This document shows positions 10,591 through 20,734 of a DNA stretch of 64,000 nt, one piece after another. Source of the DNA: Locusta migratoria (Eukaryota; Arthropoda; Insecta; Orthoptera; Acrididae); the NCBI GenBank assembly GCA_026315105.1, contig CM048746.1:349187548-349251547 (forward strand), in the 5' to 3' direction. Under the pieces are notes generated by a model. The model was not told the origin of the DNA and did no database searches. It saw only the letters and a list, made by a program, of their open reading frames with translations. Each line of letters begins with the position of its first letter. Position 1 is the first letter of the stretch. The position numbers and the translations under genes are program-made.

Positions 10591-11042
10591 TTTTTTTTCA
10601 TTGTTTAAACTATAGTACGTTGGAAATTGTTAAAAGGGGCATCGTGTTCGTCATATGTAAAAGGACTGTTTCGATTTTGTAGCAATGTGTTATTGGCAGT
10701 TTACTCTTGCTTCGTTTTATTTGAAAGTAGGACACCTGTACAGTATTATTACTTTAATTACGCTTATTGTTTTAAACATTACTATTTTTTGTTATTGTTA
10801 TTACTATTAATACAGCTCTATGCGTGATGCAGTTTTTTCTTATTATTCATATGTTCTGATTATGTTCGTTTATTCTGTGAAACTACGAATAAACCCTGCA
10901 GATTAGCTACTTCCAAATAAAACGAAGCAAGGGTAAACTGCCAATAACCCATTGCTACAAAATCGAAACAGTCCTTTTACATATGAGGAACACGTTGTCC
11001 CTTTTAACAATTTCCAACGTACTGTAGTTTAAACAATGAAAA

Positions 11043-11092
11043 AATTTAAGGCTATGTGGGGTTTGACCCCAGGACCATCTGCATGACAATCT

Positions 11093-11095
<3 letters not shown>
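11043..11095 (-). other. 3' half of tRNA-like module (right arm, copy B)
   Basis: The minus strand reads GTTAGATTGTCATGCAGATG, then GGTCCTGGGGTCAAACCCC. It aligns with the anticodon and T-arm half of the left module. The D-arm half is found beyond the LINE at about 16750-16790, so the LINE cut this module in two. Confidence 0.6.
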
Positions 11096-11128
<33 letters not shown>

Positions 11129-11675
11129 GGTCTCCTTCCTCCCCTTCAACCCGTCCTTCCGCTCACCAAATTCGCCTTCATCGGCGTCGCCTTCATCGGC
11201 CTTTGGTTAAAGTAATGTGCTCTTCTTCTGCACGTTAAGGTAGTGGATCTCTTTCCGTCTTGAAGTCCTCCGCAGGTGTGGAACTTCATCCAGAAGGAAA
11301 CAAAATATAGCGACAACTTCTGTCACAGGAAAATAATAATAATGATAAATAATAAAACAAATAAGAATAACTAAAGGAATATGATAAAGAAACTGACACT
11401 TCTGTCTTCACACACATGTCATTTTCAACACAGTCTACTACCAGAGTTCGTCTTCTCGTGAATTGGGTTGGGTTGATTTCCGTTTGGATCTTCTTTTCGT
11501 AAAAAATCACAAATCTCCCTCATTTTGAAACTGTTTTACTTTGTCCTCTCTTAACTCCGGTAGCGCCACGCGCCGATATGACTATGCGTCATGCTTCTTT
11601 GACATCCTCTTTCTAATGTTTCACTAGTGTCGTAGGGTTCATCATAAACTAATATCGTTCATTGCCCTTTGTTTT

Positions 11676-14600
11676 TCATATCTGCGTTAATTCTAACGCC
11701 ACTGGATAGTTTGCAAATAATGTTTTGTGTCGTGGATTGTTTAGGAGTTTCATAGCCTGATTTATACTATAGAGTCGAAAATCGTGGTAAGTGCCTTCCG
11801 CCGGTTTATTAATTATATAATGTAATGTGTGGCCGACTAGCCAGGTCCACATGTTTTGTTTCGTCATTGGGAAATAGTCGAAATCAGGTTGTAACATGGT
11901 TCCAATTGCTATTTCTTTGGTGGTCATTCTGCCTATTAGAGCAAGTTTCCTTCGACACCATTCCCATATCTTCGTATTCTCTCCGCATACACACCTGTGT
12001 TGTAGTGTATCGATGAGGTCGCAACCCTTACACGTTGATGTCTTGGCCAGCTTTATTCTGTGAAGTTTTTCCTTCGTGGCTATTGTTTCGTTTACGACTC
12101 TGTACCATGTTGATCTGATGTTTGTGTCGAGGATCTTGATGTTGATGTTTTTCCACACTGTGGGCCACCGTATGTGCGCGTATTTGGTTTCCATCCTGTT
12201 CTGTCTCCCGTTGTCATTCATAAACTTGTATATCTCCGCTGTTGTTTTATTTCTGATGGTGTTGCTCTGCCTTCGCAGGTAGCTTGCGTCTAGGAAGAAC
12301 TGGCGAATATGAACTAGTTCGTATGGTACGGCACTAAGGTTAACCGGAGCCTCTAAACTAAGTGGTCTGTATGCGTTGATGACTGCTCGGAGAACGCTTT
12401 GTGGTTGTTCGTCATAAATTTGGAGAGTTCGACTTATCAGTAGTGCTCTGCATTTGGTACCAACATCCACTACACCAAGTCCTCCTTCTCTGCGCGGAAG
12501 TGTCGTTACATCTATTCCGACTTTAAATATACTGCCTCGCCATAGATACCACCCTACCGCCGCCATCACTCTGCCAGCTATTGTTGCATTGACCGGAAGG
12601 ATTTGGCCTACGTACCAAATTTTCGATAGGATTTTGGTGTTAACAAAGTGAACTCTTTCAAGTAAATTTTGCATACGACCGTAGTTCTGTCGGAGACATG
12701 CTCTCGTCATATTTAAAATGTCTCTCCAAGTTGCAGCCGTTGTTCGCAGAGGACAATTATACATGTTTATTCCGAGGAGTTTCAGGAAGTCGGTACGCAC
12801 GTAGTCTTCTCCTTCATTTTCTGGGAACCCTCTTCCTAATGGCAGTAATTTCGTTTTCCGTATGTTCAGTCTGGATCCTGAAGTGTGTTCAAACTCGCCA
12901 ACCACCGTGTGCACGTCACGCAGTTCCTGAGCGTTGTTAAGAACAACTCCCACGTCATCCGCGTACGCGATGCATTTGAGAGTGCTGCCGTAGATGGTCA
13001 TTCCTTGGAGCCGTTGGCTGAGTCTCCTAAGTAGTGGGTCGATAGCAATGACGAAGAGAGTCATTGACAAAGGACAGCCTTGTCGTACGGATTTCTCTAT
13101 GGGGATTGGTTTCGTGAGATGTCCGTTTATCTTTACCCTCGACTTGGCATTGTTAAAGAGATTTTTGAGCATGCAGACGAATTCTTCCCCAAACCCCAGA
13201 CGGGTCATTATTGCGAAGAGGTACTGATGCCTGATCCTGTCAAAAGCCTTGTTAAGGTCTAAGGATAAGAGTGCTGCTTCTGGACGTGTAAGAGCACAGT
13301 AGCTTATGAGCTCCCTATAATCAGTGAGACTTTGAAGGATCGTTCGTCCCGGTACTGCTGCCGTCTGACTTAGATGTATGATTTTATGCAACACCAGTTT
13401 GATCCTCGCTGCCATGACACGGGCTACTATCTTGTAATCCGAGTTGAGTAAGGATAACGGGCGGATTTTATGCATTTCGTTACAGGGGTATTCCTTGGGA
13501 ATAAGGACTATGATCCCCTCGTTGAATCCATCCGGTATAATTGTCCCGTCCTTAATTTCGTTGCACATGTCGAGGAAGCAGTTTTCCAGTAGGTACCAAA
13601 ATCGTTTGTAGAATTCTATTGGCAATCCGTCCGCGCCAGGTGATTTGTTTCCCTGTGCTCTTTTCATTGCTGATCTCAGTTCTTCTACTGTTATGTTTAC
13701 CAACAGAGATTCCGCCTCTCGTGTATTCAGTTGGTCAGGTAAGCTGTTCATAATCTGCCTGAGCAACTCGTCGTCGACATGCTCCGAAGCGTACAATTCC
13801 GTATAATACTCAGTGACGTATTTCTTAATTGCCCGGTGATCTTTCAATAGGTTTCCGTCTCCTCTTCGAAGGCTGTGTATCAGCCCATTCCGCTTGTGAC
13901 GTTGTTCCTTCGCAAGATGGTACAGCGAAGGCGCTTCCCCGAACAAGCTGTTGTGGTCTCTCGACCGGATTATGATGCCTTCCATCTGTTTTCTTTTTAG
14001 CGCCGTTAATTTTGCTTTCACTTTTTTAATTTGTAATATGGTGTCCGCTGTTCTGTTACGACATTCGTGGAGTTCCCGGAGGCAACGGAAATAAAACTCA
14101 GACACGCTCTTTTCGTCTTGACGCCGTTGAAAGCAATACGTTTTTAAGCAACTGATTATCTTTGGTTTCGCACACTTGCACCACCATTGTATCGTACTTG
14201 GGAAGTTTCGGCGTCGTCTCATACAGGTATTCCATACCTCTTCCACACGAAGCCTCAAACTATCTTCTGGAAGGATAGTGACGTTAAGTTTCCAGATGTT
14301 CCTTCCCCGAAAAATATCCTGTTTGGTCATTTTCAGTTGACAGTGATACGCCAAATGATCTGAGAAATACACTGGCCATGTTTCAGGTCCAGTGACATCT
14401 GCTGTTAAGCACGGTGTTACATAAATCCTATCAATTCTACTAGCTGAGGTGGGGGTATAAAAGGTAAAACATTGACGATCTCCATGAATAACTTCCCAAG
14501 TATCGGCAAATCGCATCTCTCGTATTACGCGGTCTAACTCTGCGCTGTAATTAAAGTTGGGATGCTGATCTTTTCTCTTAAGCACACAATTAAAATCACC

Positions 14601-15008
14601 GGCTAAAACCATTGCTTCTTCAGCTCGTCGTATTAGATACAAGAGGTCCTGTTCATAAAAAAGTGATCTCTCCGCCCTGTGCTGGTTGCCTGAAGGAGCG
14701 TAAATGTTTATAAAACGAACGCCATGGATTAAACAAAACAACCCTCGGCCGTTTGCTATCCGTTCTATATCAGAGACTACGATTCCCTCCTTAATCAGGA
14801 ATGCCGTCCCAAAGGCTCCATCCAACGTCGTGTTTAAAATCGCATCATAGCCAGTTATATTTAGCTGTAGCTCATAGTCGACCTCTTGTAACATCACGAT
14901 GTCAACATCGGCGCTGTAGATGTAATCTCGGAGGGCGTCAACCTTCAGCAACGTCGTTATTTTATTGATGTTCAGGGTTGCTATTTTATATGTTTGAAGA
15001 AGTGACAT
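11676..15008 (-). CDS. LINE ORF2: APE endonuclease and reverse transcriptase
   Basis: An uninterrupted 1110-aa ORF. Residues 1-230 form an apurinic-type endonuclease: ATLNINKI, LQEVDY (catalytic Glu), INIYAPSG, LAGDFN (Asp/Asn), RIDRIYV and SDHLAYH (catalytic Asp-His). Residues about 440-720 form the RT: GNKSPGADGLPIEFYKRFW, IRPLSLLNSDYKIVARV, SLDLNKAFDRI (first catalytic Asp), SVRQGCPLSMTLF and IAYADD (catalytic pair). A C-terminal Cys/His stretch follows (CKGCDLIDTLQHRCVCGENT, about 1000-1020). The product would nick target DNA and reverse-transcribe the element RNA. All catalytic residues that I can place are present. The ATG at 15008 is followed directly by endonuclease sequence and is 350 bp downstream of the ORF1 stop, typical LINE spacing. 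Confidence 0.9.
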   Translation of the reverse strand: MSLLQTYKIATLNINKITTLLKVDALRDYIYSADVDIVMLQEVDYELQLNITGYDAILNTTLDGAFGTAFLIKEGIVVSDIERIANGRGLFCLIHGVRFINIYAPSGNQHRAERSLFYEQDLLYLIRRAEEAMVLAGDFNCVLKRKDQHPNFNYSAELDRVIREMRFADTWEVIHGDRQCFTFYTPTSASRIDRIYVTPCLTADVTGPETWPVYFSDHLAYHCQLKMTKQDIFRGRNIWKLNVTILPEDSLRLRVEEVWNTCMRRRRNFPSTIQWWCKCAKPKIISCLKTYCFQRRQDEKSVSEFYFRCLRELHECRNRTADTILQIKKVKAKLTALKRKQMEGIIIRSRDHNSLFGEAPSLYHLAKEQRHKRNGLIHSLRRGDGNLLKDHRAIKKYVTEYYTELYASEHVDDELLRQIMNSLPDQLNTREAESLLVNITVEELRSAMKRAQGNKSPGADGLPIEFYKRFWYLLENCFLDMCNEIKDGTIIPDGFNEGIIVLIPKEYPCNEMHKIRPLSLLNSDYKIVARVMAARIKLVLHKIIHLSQTAAVPGRTILQSLTDYRELISYCALTRPEAALLSLDLNKAFDRIRHQYLFAIMTRLGFGEEFVCMLKNLFNNAKSRVKINGHLTKPIPIEKSVRQGCPLSMTLFVIAIDPLLRRLSQRLQGMTIYGSTLKCIAYADDVGVVLNNAQELRDVHTVVGEFEHTSGSRLNIRKTKLLPLGRGFPENEGEDYVRTDFLKLLGINMYNCPLRTTAATWRDILNMTRACLRQNYGRMQNLLERVHFVNTKILSKIWYVGQILPVNATIAGRVMAAVGWYLWRGSIFKVGIDVTTLPRREGGLGVVDVGTKCRALLISRTLQIYDEQPQSVLRAVINAYRPLSLEAPVNLSAVPYELVHIRQFFLDASYLRRQSNTIRNKTTAEIYKFMNDNGRQNRMETKYAHIRWPTVWKNINIKILDTNIRSTWYRVVNETIATKEKLHRIKLAKTSTCKGCDLIDTLQHRCVCGENTKIWEWCRRKLALIGRMTTKEIAIGTMLQPDFDYFPMTKQNMWTWLVGHTLHYIINKPAEGTYHDFRLYSINQAMKLLNNPRHKTLFANYPVALELTQI

Positions 15009-15357
15009 CTATGGGTATAGGATCAAATGTTCCCCTGTAACACGAGTGAAATCATGTACAGGCAGGAAAGACAGGTCATCCAACTAGTTGGAAGTTCAGA
15101 CGCCCTCTGTCCGCCGGAGTTCATCGTGCAAGGATGTCTTGGTGTTGTACATCGTAAATGTAGTAAATTTTAGTAAAAATCCGGGTCGTCTTCTCTATCC
15201 CGCGGCGGGCCCTCTTGTCCAGGAGGCAGTCCGCCGTGTGGTTCCACCTGCATTGTATCAGCATCGCCGTGGTCCTCGGCATTATCTTCCATGTCCTGGT
15301 ACCAATCCAGCGTACGGTTGTCGGGGATCGGACTTTCCTTCTCCTGTACCGTGGATA

Positions 15358-16651
15358 CTAACGGTTTATTCTTATTGTCGGAACCTTTTGTGTCTTTTCC
15401 GTGGGGGCAAAAGTTGCCACTTTTCCGGTTGTTCGGTCCGACATGTCTCCCGTCCGCGATTTCTTGTTTGTTTTAGAAGGCTGTGAGCCGCCGGCCGTGT
15501 CCTTCGCCGTGATTTTCTGGCGAACTTGCGCCGCCCTTTCCCGCAGCGTCGGCGCATATTTTTCCGCTGCTTCATGAGCGATGCGACGCTTCTTGTGTTC
15601 CTGGGGAGATACGTCGCCTGAAGTTTCAGTTACCTCCATCATGTCCGTCTCTGATGGAGCGCTGTGTGCTTTGACCTCCAAAATCGTGGAAGCAATTTCG
15701 GACGAGCCGTGGTGTGCCGGTGTCACTGCGGCACAACTCTTATCCGCCACGTGATCGTCAGCAGTCGGCATCGCCGTGTCACAGGACTCCATATGCACAT
15801 CGTCTGCCGAAGTGTTTTCGGCGACAGATGCGTCCGTTGTTATCTTGGAATCCACCACGACACCGTCTGCCGAAGCGTTCACGGTAACAGTCGTGTCCGT
15901 CGCTACAGCGCTAGATTCTCTGGTTGCACCTTCTACAAACGTGTCCTCGGTGGCAGATGTGAGAGCCGCTACGGTCGGTTGTGTGGCCACGTGTCCGCGG
16001 GCTACCGCTGCGTACTGAGCGGCAGTGAAGTTATGGTGGTCGGCGCTTCCGCCTCGCCTACCGGGGTCTGTGTCACTCGTCGTTGCATACACTGAGAGCG
16101 GACATGACCGGTGGAGCCGCACGCCCCGCACGTGCGTGGTTGACCGTCGTACATTACTATTGCCCTATAGCCACAAACTGAAATATAGGACGGAATGTGT
16201 TTCAGAAGTTCGATTCTGACTTGTCTAACGCCATTCAGCACCTTGAATTTGTGAGCACCGGACCATATTTCAGCAACATTACTAAGGACGGTGCCATAAC
16301 TCTTTAAAACAGAGTCGATATCCTCGGCGGTAATTTCAAAGGCAGTTCGAATATTCTAACCGTCCTGATACCTAGACCCACTTGTGTTATGCGGACCTCT
16401 CCTATATTACCGTCGGAGTGCTTAAACTTTGAAATTTCTCCGCAAGATTCGACAACCGCGTCACATTTGGCTGCACTGAGAAGTTTCAAATAAACCGTGC
16501 TGCTACAGAGCGACAAATGGTAACCAATGACATCGTCGGTATTCAATTTCATTGATTCTTCTATAAAATCCTCAATCTCAAAAGATGTCGGTCGCACTAA
16601 TTTCGGGTCAAAAGTCAATTTCAATGTGTCTCTTCGTGGTGGTTGCGTCAT
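15358..16651 (-). pseudogene. LINE ORF1 (gag-like, zinc knuckle), frameshifted
   Basis: Three overlapping frames together give one ORF1. Frame a (16651-16304) starts MTQPPRRDTLKLTF and has a gag-like domain (KLVRPTSFEIEDFIEESMKL). Frame b (about 16300-16002) contains FKVLNGVRQVRIELLKHIPS and a CCHC zinc knuckle CGACGSTGHVRSQC. Frame c (about 16090-15358) is Ala/Thr/Val-rich and ends with a basic segment (KITAKDTAGGSQPSK). The usual ORF1 role is binding element RNA as an RNP chaperone. Shifts at about 16310 and 16090 need one- or two-base changes. They may be real decay, sequencing errors or programmed shifting, and contrast with the intact ORF2. Only one zinc knuckle is visible; related ORF1 proteins often have two or three. 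Confidence 0.75.
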
Positions 16652-16985
16652 CGTTAAGTCGTTCGAAATATCATCACCAACAAGTAAACACGCTCAGCGG
16701 CGTGGCACTTACCACACAAACAGCGCTCTGCCGGCAGCGGCGAGGACGTATAATAGTCTACTTATTAACCCACGGAAGTGTGACGTGAACACGGCTCACA
16801 GATACGCTTTTGGTCTATTCCGTAGATTAGTTGTTACTTATTATTATAGTTTATACACGTTCTACTGGGCGACAGCACAAATCAGGAATTATATAGAAGT
16901 TTAGGTTGATACTCTATCGATATACAACGTTTGGTACGGATCTGAGTGTCTGACATCTGAAGGTTTGGGCGTCAGTGTACTTCTT

Positions 16986-18081
16986 GTCCAGTCAAATTAG
17001 GGTTTCACCTCGGAAAGAGAGGTAACAAGCTGAATATTTGCGTGAGCTTTTGTTTTGGCATTCTAAATGATGTGTCAAAAGTCTCATAAAATCTCGTGTC
17101 CGCGTCTTAGGATATTAAAGGTCAAAGGTCACGAAAATCAGTTTTTCGCAAAATATCTCGGTTCCTATGCCTTAAATGGTATTTGCATTTCCGATAAAAG
17201 TTGTAGAGCATTAAATTCTCTACAACTTTTGTTTTAAACATTTTTTGTGCAATTGATCGTTTTTTTAGATAGAGCGCGGAGAGCGCACAGGTCACAGCGC
17301 TCAGACATATAAGACGTAATGCAAGTCAACCGCGAATCCCAGTCAATGGTACATTGTTTAAAACTTAATAAATAATTGGAACAATTACAGTAACAAACCT
17401 TCATTCTTTATGAATTGTATTCAATATTTCTTAATATTATTCATAAATCAAAAAGATTTGTTTAATAATATTTACTTATTTCATATACTTTAAGTATATT
17501 ATAATTATATTCCAATATATCTTAATTGTATTCTTTTCTACATGAAACATAATGAAGATATATTAGAATATAATTGAAATATACTTCAAGTATTTGGCTT
17601 CATAACTTAATAATTTCATAAAATAAATAAATATTATTAAACAAATCTTCTTGATTTATGAATAATATTAAGAAATATTGAACACAATTCATAAAGAATG
17701 AAGGTTTGTTATCGTAATTGTTACAAAGATTTATTAATTTTAAACAACGTACCATTGACTGGGATTCGTCTTATATGTCTGAGCGCTGTGACCTATGCGC
17801 TCTCCGCGCTCTATCTAGAGAATGATGAATTGCACAAAAAATGTTTGAAACAAAAATTGTAGAGAATTTCATACTCTACAACTTTTATCGGAGATGCAAA
17901 TACTATTTAACGCATAGGGAGCCAAATATTTGCGAAAAACTGATTTTCGTGACGGTGACACGAAATTTTATGAGACTTTTGACACATCATTTAGAATGCC
18001 AAAAGAAAGGTTTATAGAAATATTTAGCTTGTTACCTCTCATTCCGAGGTTGACGCCTTATTTCGACTTATTTGACTGGAC
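16986..18081. mobile_element. 1.1 kb AT-rich palindromic (fold-back) element
   Basis: Arms of about 530-540 bp, 16986-17530 and about 17550-18081, pair almost throughout: GTCCAGTCAAAT at both ends, CCTCGG ... CCGAGG, TTTTGGCATTCTAAATGATG, GAGCGCGGAGAGCGCA and CAGTCAATGGTAC. The centre is an A+T-rich stretch near 17545. No coding capacity (the ORF at 17930 is arm sequence). It starts 16 bp from the end of fold-back copy B. Confidence 0.85.
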
Positions 18082-18304
18082 TATTCGCGCGCTAACTTGG
18101 AACTATGATTGAAGTTTTTAAATGTTTCGGAACGTTGCGGTTTTTTAGCGAATTACTTTCCTGGAGTCGTTCCATAGCAGAGGTATTTCTGCGTCGTGGT
18201 AAGTGAAGAAGGAAAAGACTTCAATAAGATAGAAAATTTTAACCATAGAAGCTAATGTCAGCGACCGTTACAACGTCAATGGATAAACAAGCACCCCTCG
18301 GTCG

Positions 18305-18370
18305 CAAATTAAAAATTATTTGACCAGGATTCGGCAGTGACTAAGATTGCATTCATCAGAAATATAAAAA
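18305..18370 (-). ncRNA. Hammerhead-ribozyme-like motif
   Basis: Canonical CUGAUGA (TCATCAG on the plus strand, 18353-18359) and a stem II hairpin around GATTGC...GGCAG. GAAA is changed to GAAT (18330-18333), and TGGTC follows as stem III/cleavage triplet. Inverted partner at 18704-18770. Confidence 0.6.
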
Positions 18371-18443
18371 AAAGAAAGTCACATAATAAAATATACCACT
18401 CGACTGTAGAGCTTACGTCACAAAATTTAAAAAGAAATTTTCA

Positions 18444-18655
18444 AAAAGCCGCGGTGGAGTAGCCGAGCGGTCTAAAGCGTCTCGCTGCGGAGCGCGCGGT
18501 TGCTCGCCGTGGAGGTTCGAGTCCTCCCTCGGGCATGGGTGTGTGTGTGTTGTCCTTAGGTTAGTTTACCTATGTTTAAGTAGTTTGTAAGCTACGGACT
18601 GATGACCACGCACTTTGGTCCGATAGATTTACAACCATTTGAACATTTGAATTTT
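18444..18655 (+). repeat. tRNA-derived SINE (family A), full length
   Basis: A box TAGCCGAGCGG and B box GGTTCGAGTCC, then the tail CTCGGGCATGGGTGTGTGTG ... TTGTCCTTAGG ... AAGTAGTTTGTAAGC ... CATTTGAACATTTGA. Flanked by a 10-bp target duplication GAAATTTTCA (18434-18443, 18656-18665). Confidence 0.9.
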
Positions 18656-18703
18656 GAAATTTTCAGAAAAATTTTCTGAGCAGTATAATTTATTATGTGA
18701 GTT

Positions 18704-18770
18704 GTTTTATATTTCTGATGAAGGCAATCTTAGTCATTGTTGAGACCAGGTCAAATAATTTTTAATTTGC
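18704..18770 (+). ncRNA. Hammerhead-ribozyme-like motif
   Basis: Perfect CTGATGA (18715-18721), stem II GGCAAT/ATTGTT (18723-18728 with 18736-18741), GAGA for GAAA (18742-18745), then CCAGGTC with GTC at 18750-18752. Stem I is A/T-rich (ATATTT before the box, AAATAAT after the cleavage site). The GAAA change differs from that in the partner arm, so an intact ancestral core is implied. Confidence 0.65.
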
Positions 18771-18795
18771 CACCGAGGACTGCTTGTTTATCCAT

Positions 18796-19696
18796 TCAAG
18801 AAGATAGCCTAAACGGAGCTTTCTCATAGTGCTGCGGTATCTACAAGACCGTATGTAGGCGGAGGACATAGGTGACCCCTCCTTCCTCCACCCGATATGT
18901 CTGGACTTACACTAGATGCAATGCAATTTTTCTAATGTGATTTCTTCATAATATTCTTAATAATAATGAAAGGTTTGTGAAATGAAAAGGCACGAAACGT
19001 CTTAACAAAGAAACCGGTTAAAATTTGAATCTGCCGCTTGGGATAAGGTAGTCGTAGAGTCCGGCCTGGTTGTAAGCAAGCAGATGTCTCTTCAGTCTAA
19101 TTAACGCCGCCACAGAATAGGGAGTATACAGAAGGGACAGCTTGGGGTGGCTCCTTTGATCTTATGTCGCCAGGCGTTGCGTTCGATGCCATATTGAAAC
19201 GCGGAACTACAGCCACTTAGTACTATGGCTGTAAATGGACTTTTGACGAACTGCAGCTAATCTCACCAACATTTACGAAAGGAAACGGCTTTTCATTACG
19301 CTCTCCTCTATTTTACGCCCTGTTCTTGCACCTAATTGTAATCCAACAAAAAAAGTAGGCCTAAATTTTAATACAACTACGAAAATGTACGATGGAGTCA
19401 ATGATCGTTTTATTTGGTGCTTATGTCTAGAAAAATTCTATATAACGCGAAATTGTGTTTGGGACATTAGTAATAAGCAAGAAAGTGACTTTACAACTGC
19501 CAGGTTTTGACACGAATATTGAGTCAGACTTAGCAGTACAATGTGATTACTCAAAACTGATGACGTTTGATCATAAATAAAACTTAAATTACACACAAAT
19601 GAAGAACAGGTAGCGGAAACATAAAACTACATCAGAAACGTACTCTGTAGGTTGTCATACTGTGGTACATATTACATTTTATTTATGGCAGTGATG
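18796..19696. other. Unassigned sequence
   Basis: No ORF with a recognisable domain and no inverted repeat that I can support. Confidence 0.4.
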
Positions 19697-19920
19697 TAGT
19701 TGTGTTTTAATGTTGCAAAAGTTGTATTTGCTTTAGGACGCAAATTAATTTACTGATCGGAGAAGGGCACATAGAAGAACCTGTCAACCATAGAGCAGGA
19801 ATAGCATAAAATAACGGCCATGAAATAAGTGATGCGATCTCAGCCAAGAAGTACAATAAGACCACGGACGAAAAGCCGAGAAGAAACCTGCTTTATTGCC
19901 CTTCTGTGGTTCGTTGTCGG
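19697..19920. repeat. Short interspersed repeat X, long copy
   Basis: Its two ends (TTGTGTTTTAATGTTGCAAA and CTTTATTGCCCTTCTGTGG) recur together in the RTE insertion at 22850-22974, in the same orientation. This copy has about 100 extra bases in the middle. Class unknown: no A/B boxes and no TIRs seen. Confidence 0.6.
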
Positions 19921-20426
19921 GCAAAATAAGTCGCCTGTGATGAAAGAAACACTAGAGAAAATCGGTCTTCAGGCCTCCGACAAAAATCCGGTAATTATTG
20001 AGACCAGTTAAAGTCGCAGCAGGAAGGAACATGAAGGGTTTTATCGTTTAAGATACGTATAGAAATCTACTTTAGCTGAGTATGCTATAGTAAAGGGTAA
20101 CCGCATCAAATTTGAGGAAACCTCCGTTGTGGCTCGCACTAATGGCTTTTGGGACTGTATAATTAAAGAAGCCATCTAAATTAAAACAACTGACATCATT
20201 CTTAACCTAGACGTCGGCCTTAAGCTCAGCGCGACGTGGGACGCAGCGATCGCGGAGTTAAATTGTGCTCATCGATCACCGACATGACACATCCGGCAGC
20301 AAGTGTATATAAGCCCGTACTAGCAGCCACTTCGCAGTCATACCACTTGACAATGTCCAAGGAGAGCTTGTCTGAAAGCTCCTCTAATTTTAACCACTTG
20401 ACAAGCACGGAAACCCGAGATCAAAA

Positions 20427-20535
20427 ATGTTTGTAAATCTACTGCGATTATGTCCCTAAGCTTACAAACTACTTAACCTGTTTTAAACTAATCTAATGAC
20501 AACACACATACACACAAACACACACACACACACAA
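20427..20535 (-). repeat. SINE 3' fragment (family A)
   Basis: The minus strand carries a (TG)n-type stretch (CA repeat 20507-20534), then TAGTTTGTAAGCTTAGGGAC and AGATTTACAAACATTT. The B box and head are missing. Confidence 0.75.
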
Positions 20536-20734
20536 CGTCATTTGTAATGATTTTTGTGGCTTGATTGCCTTGAGAAAGACAAAGAATCCAAACTCCATAA
20601 TATATAACTGATAAACAAAGGTCGAATTACAATTCTTGAACTATATTGGCGATCAGTATTTACTTTACAAATTAGCGACTAACACCGACTCTGAAAAGGG
20701 TCAGTTTATTAGTGAATAAAATGAGAGGTCCACT

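Larger units (their letters stand above)
11096..16749 (-). mobile_element. L1/Tx1-type LINE, near full length
   Basis: Minus-strand element of about 5.65 kb: 5' UTR about 16652-16749, ORF1 region 15358-16651 (frameshifted), ORF2 11676-15008 (intact), 3' UTR 11128-11675 and a 32-nt poly(A) (T-run 11096-11127). The endonuclease plus RT layout and the KSPGADGLPIEFYKRFW and RPLSLLNSDYK motifs place it in the L1/Tx1 group. It is inserted inside a tRNA-like module of fold-back copy B. It looks young: a clean poly(A) and an uninterrupted 1110-codon ORF2. Confidence 0.85.
10327..16969. mobile_element. Fold-back element with opposed tRNA-like modules (copy B), split by a LINE
   Basis: The left arm runs 10327 to about 10745. 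Its inverted partner is in two pieces: 16969 down to about 16750, then 11095 down to about 10903. Matching landmarks are CCCAAACCTTCAGATGTCAG (10327) with its complement at about 16950-16969, CATCGATAGAGTATCAACC (10375) with the complement near 16905-16925, and the inner GTTGGAAATTGTTAAAAG (10619) with the complement near 10999-11017. Removing 11096-16749 leaves a palindrome of about 990 bp with a 160-bp spacer. No coding capacity; no clear target duplication. Confidence 0.75.
18279..18795. mobile_element. Inverted-repeat element with hammerhead cores, split by a SINE
   Basis: Arms 18279-18404 and 18672-18795 are inverted copies (GGATAAACAAGCA..., GCAATCTTAGTCA..., CACATAATAAA). Each contains a hammerhead-like core. 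The region between holds only non-coding sequence and a SINE (18444-18655) with its own target duplication. The architecture matches inverted PLE pseudo-LTRs without the ORF. Confidence 0.7.

Noticed and set aside
15664..16095. 143-codon plus ORF
   Set aside because: Antisense of the LINE ORF1 Ala/Thr-rich region.
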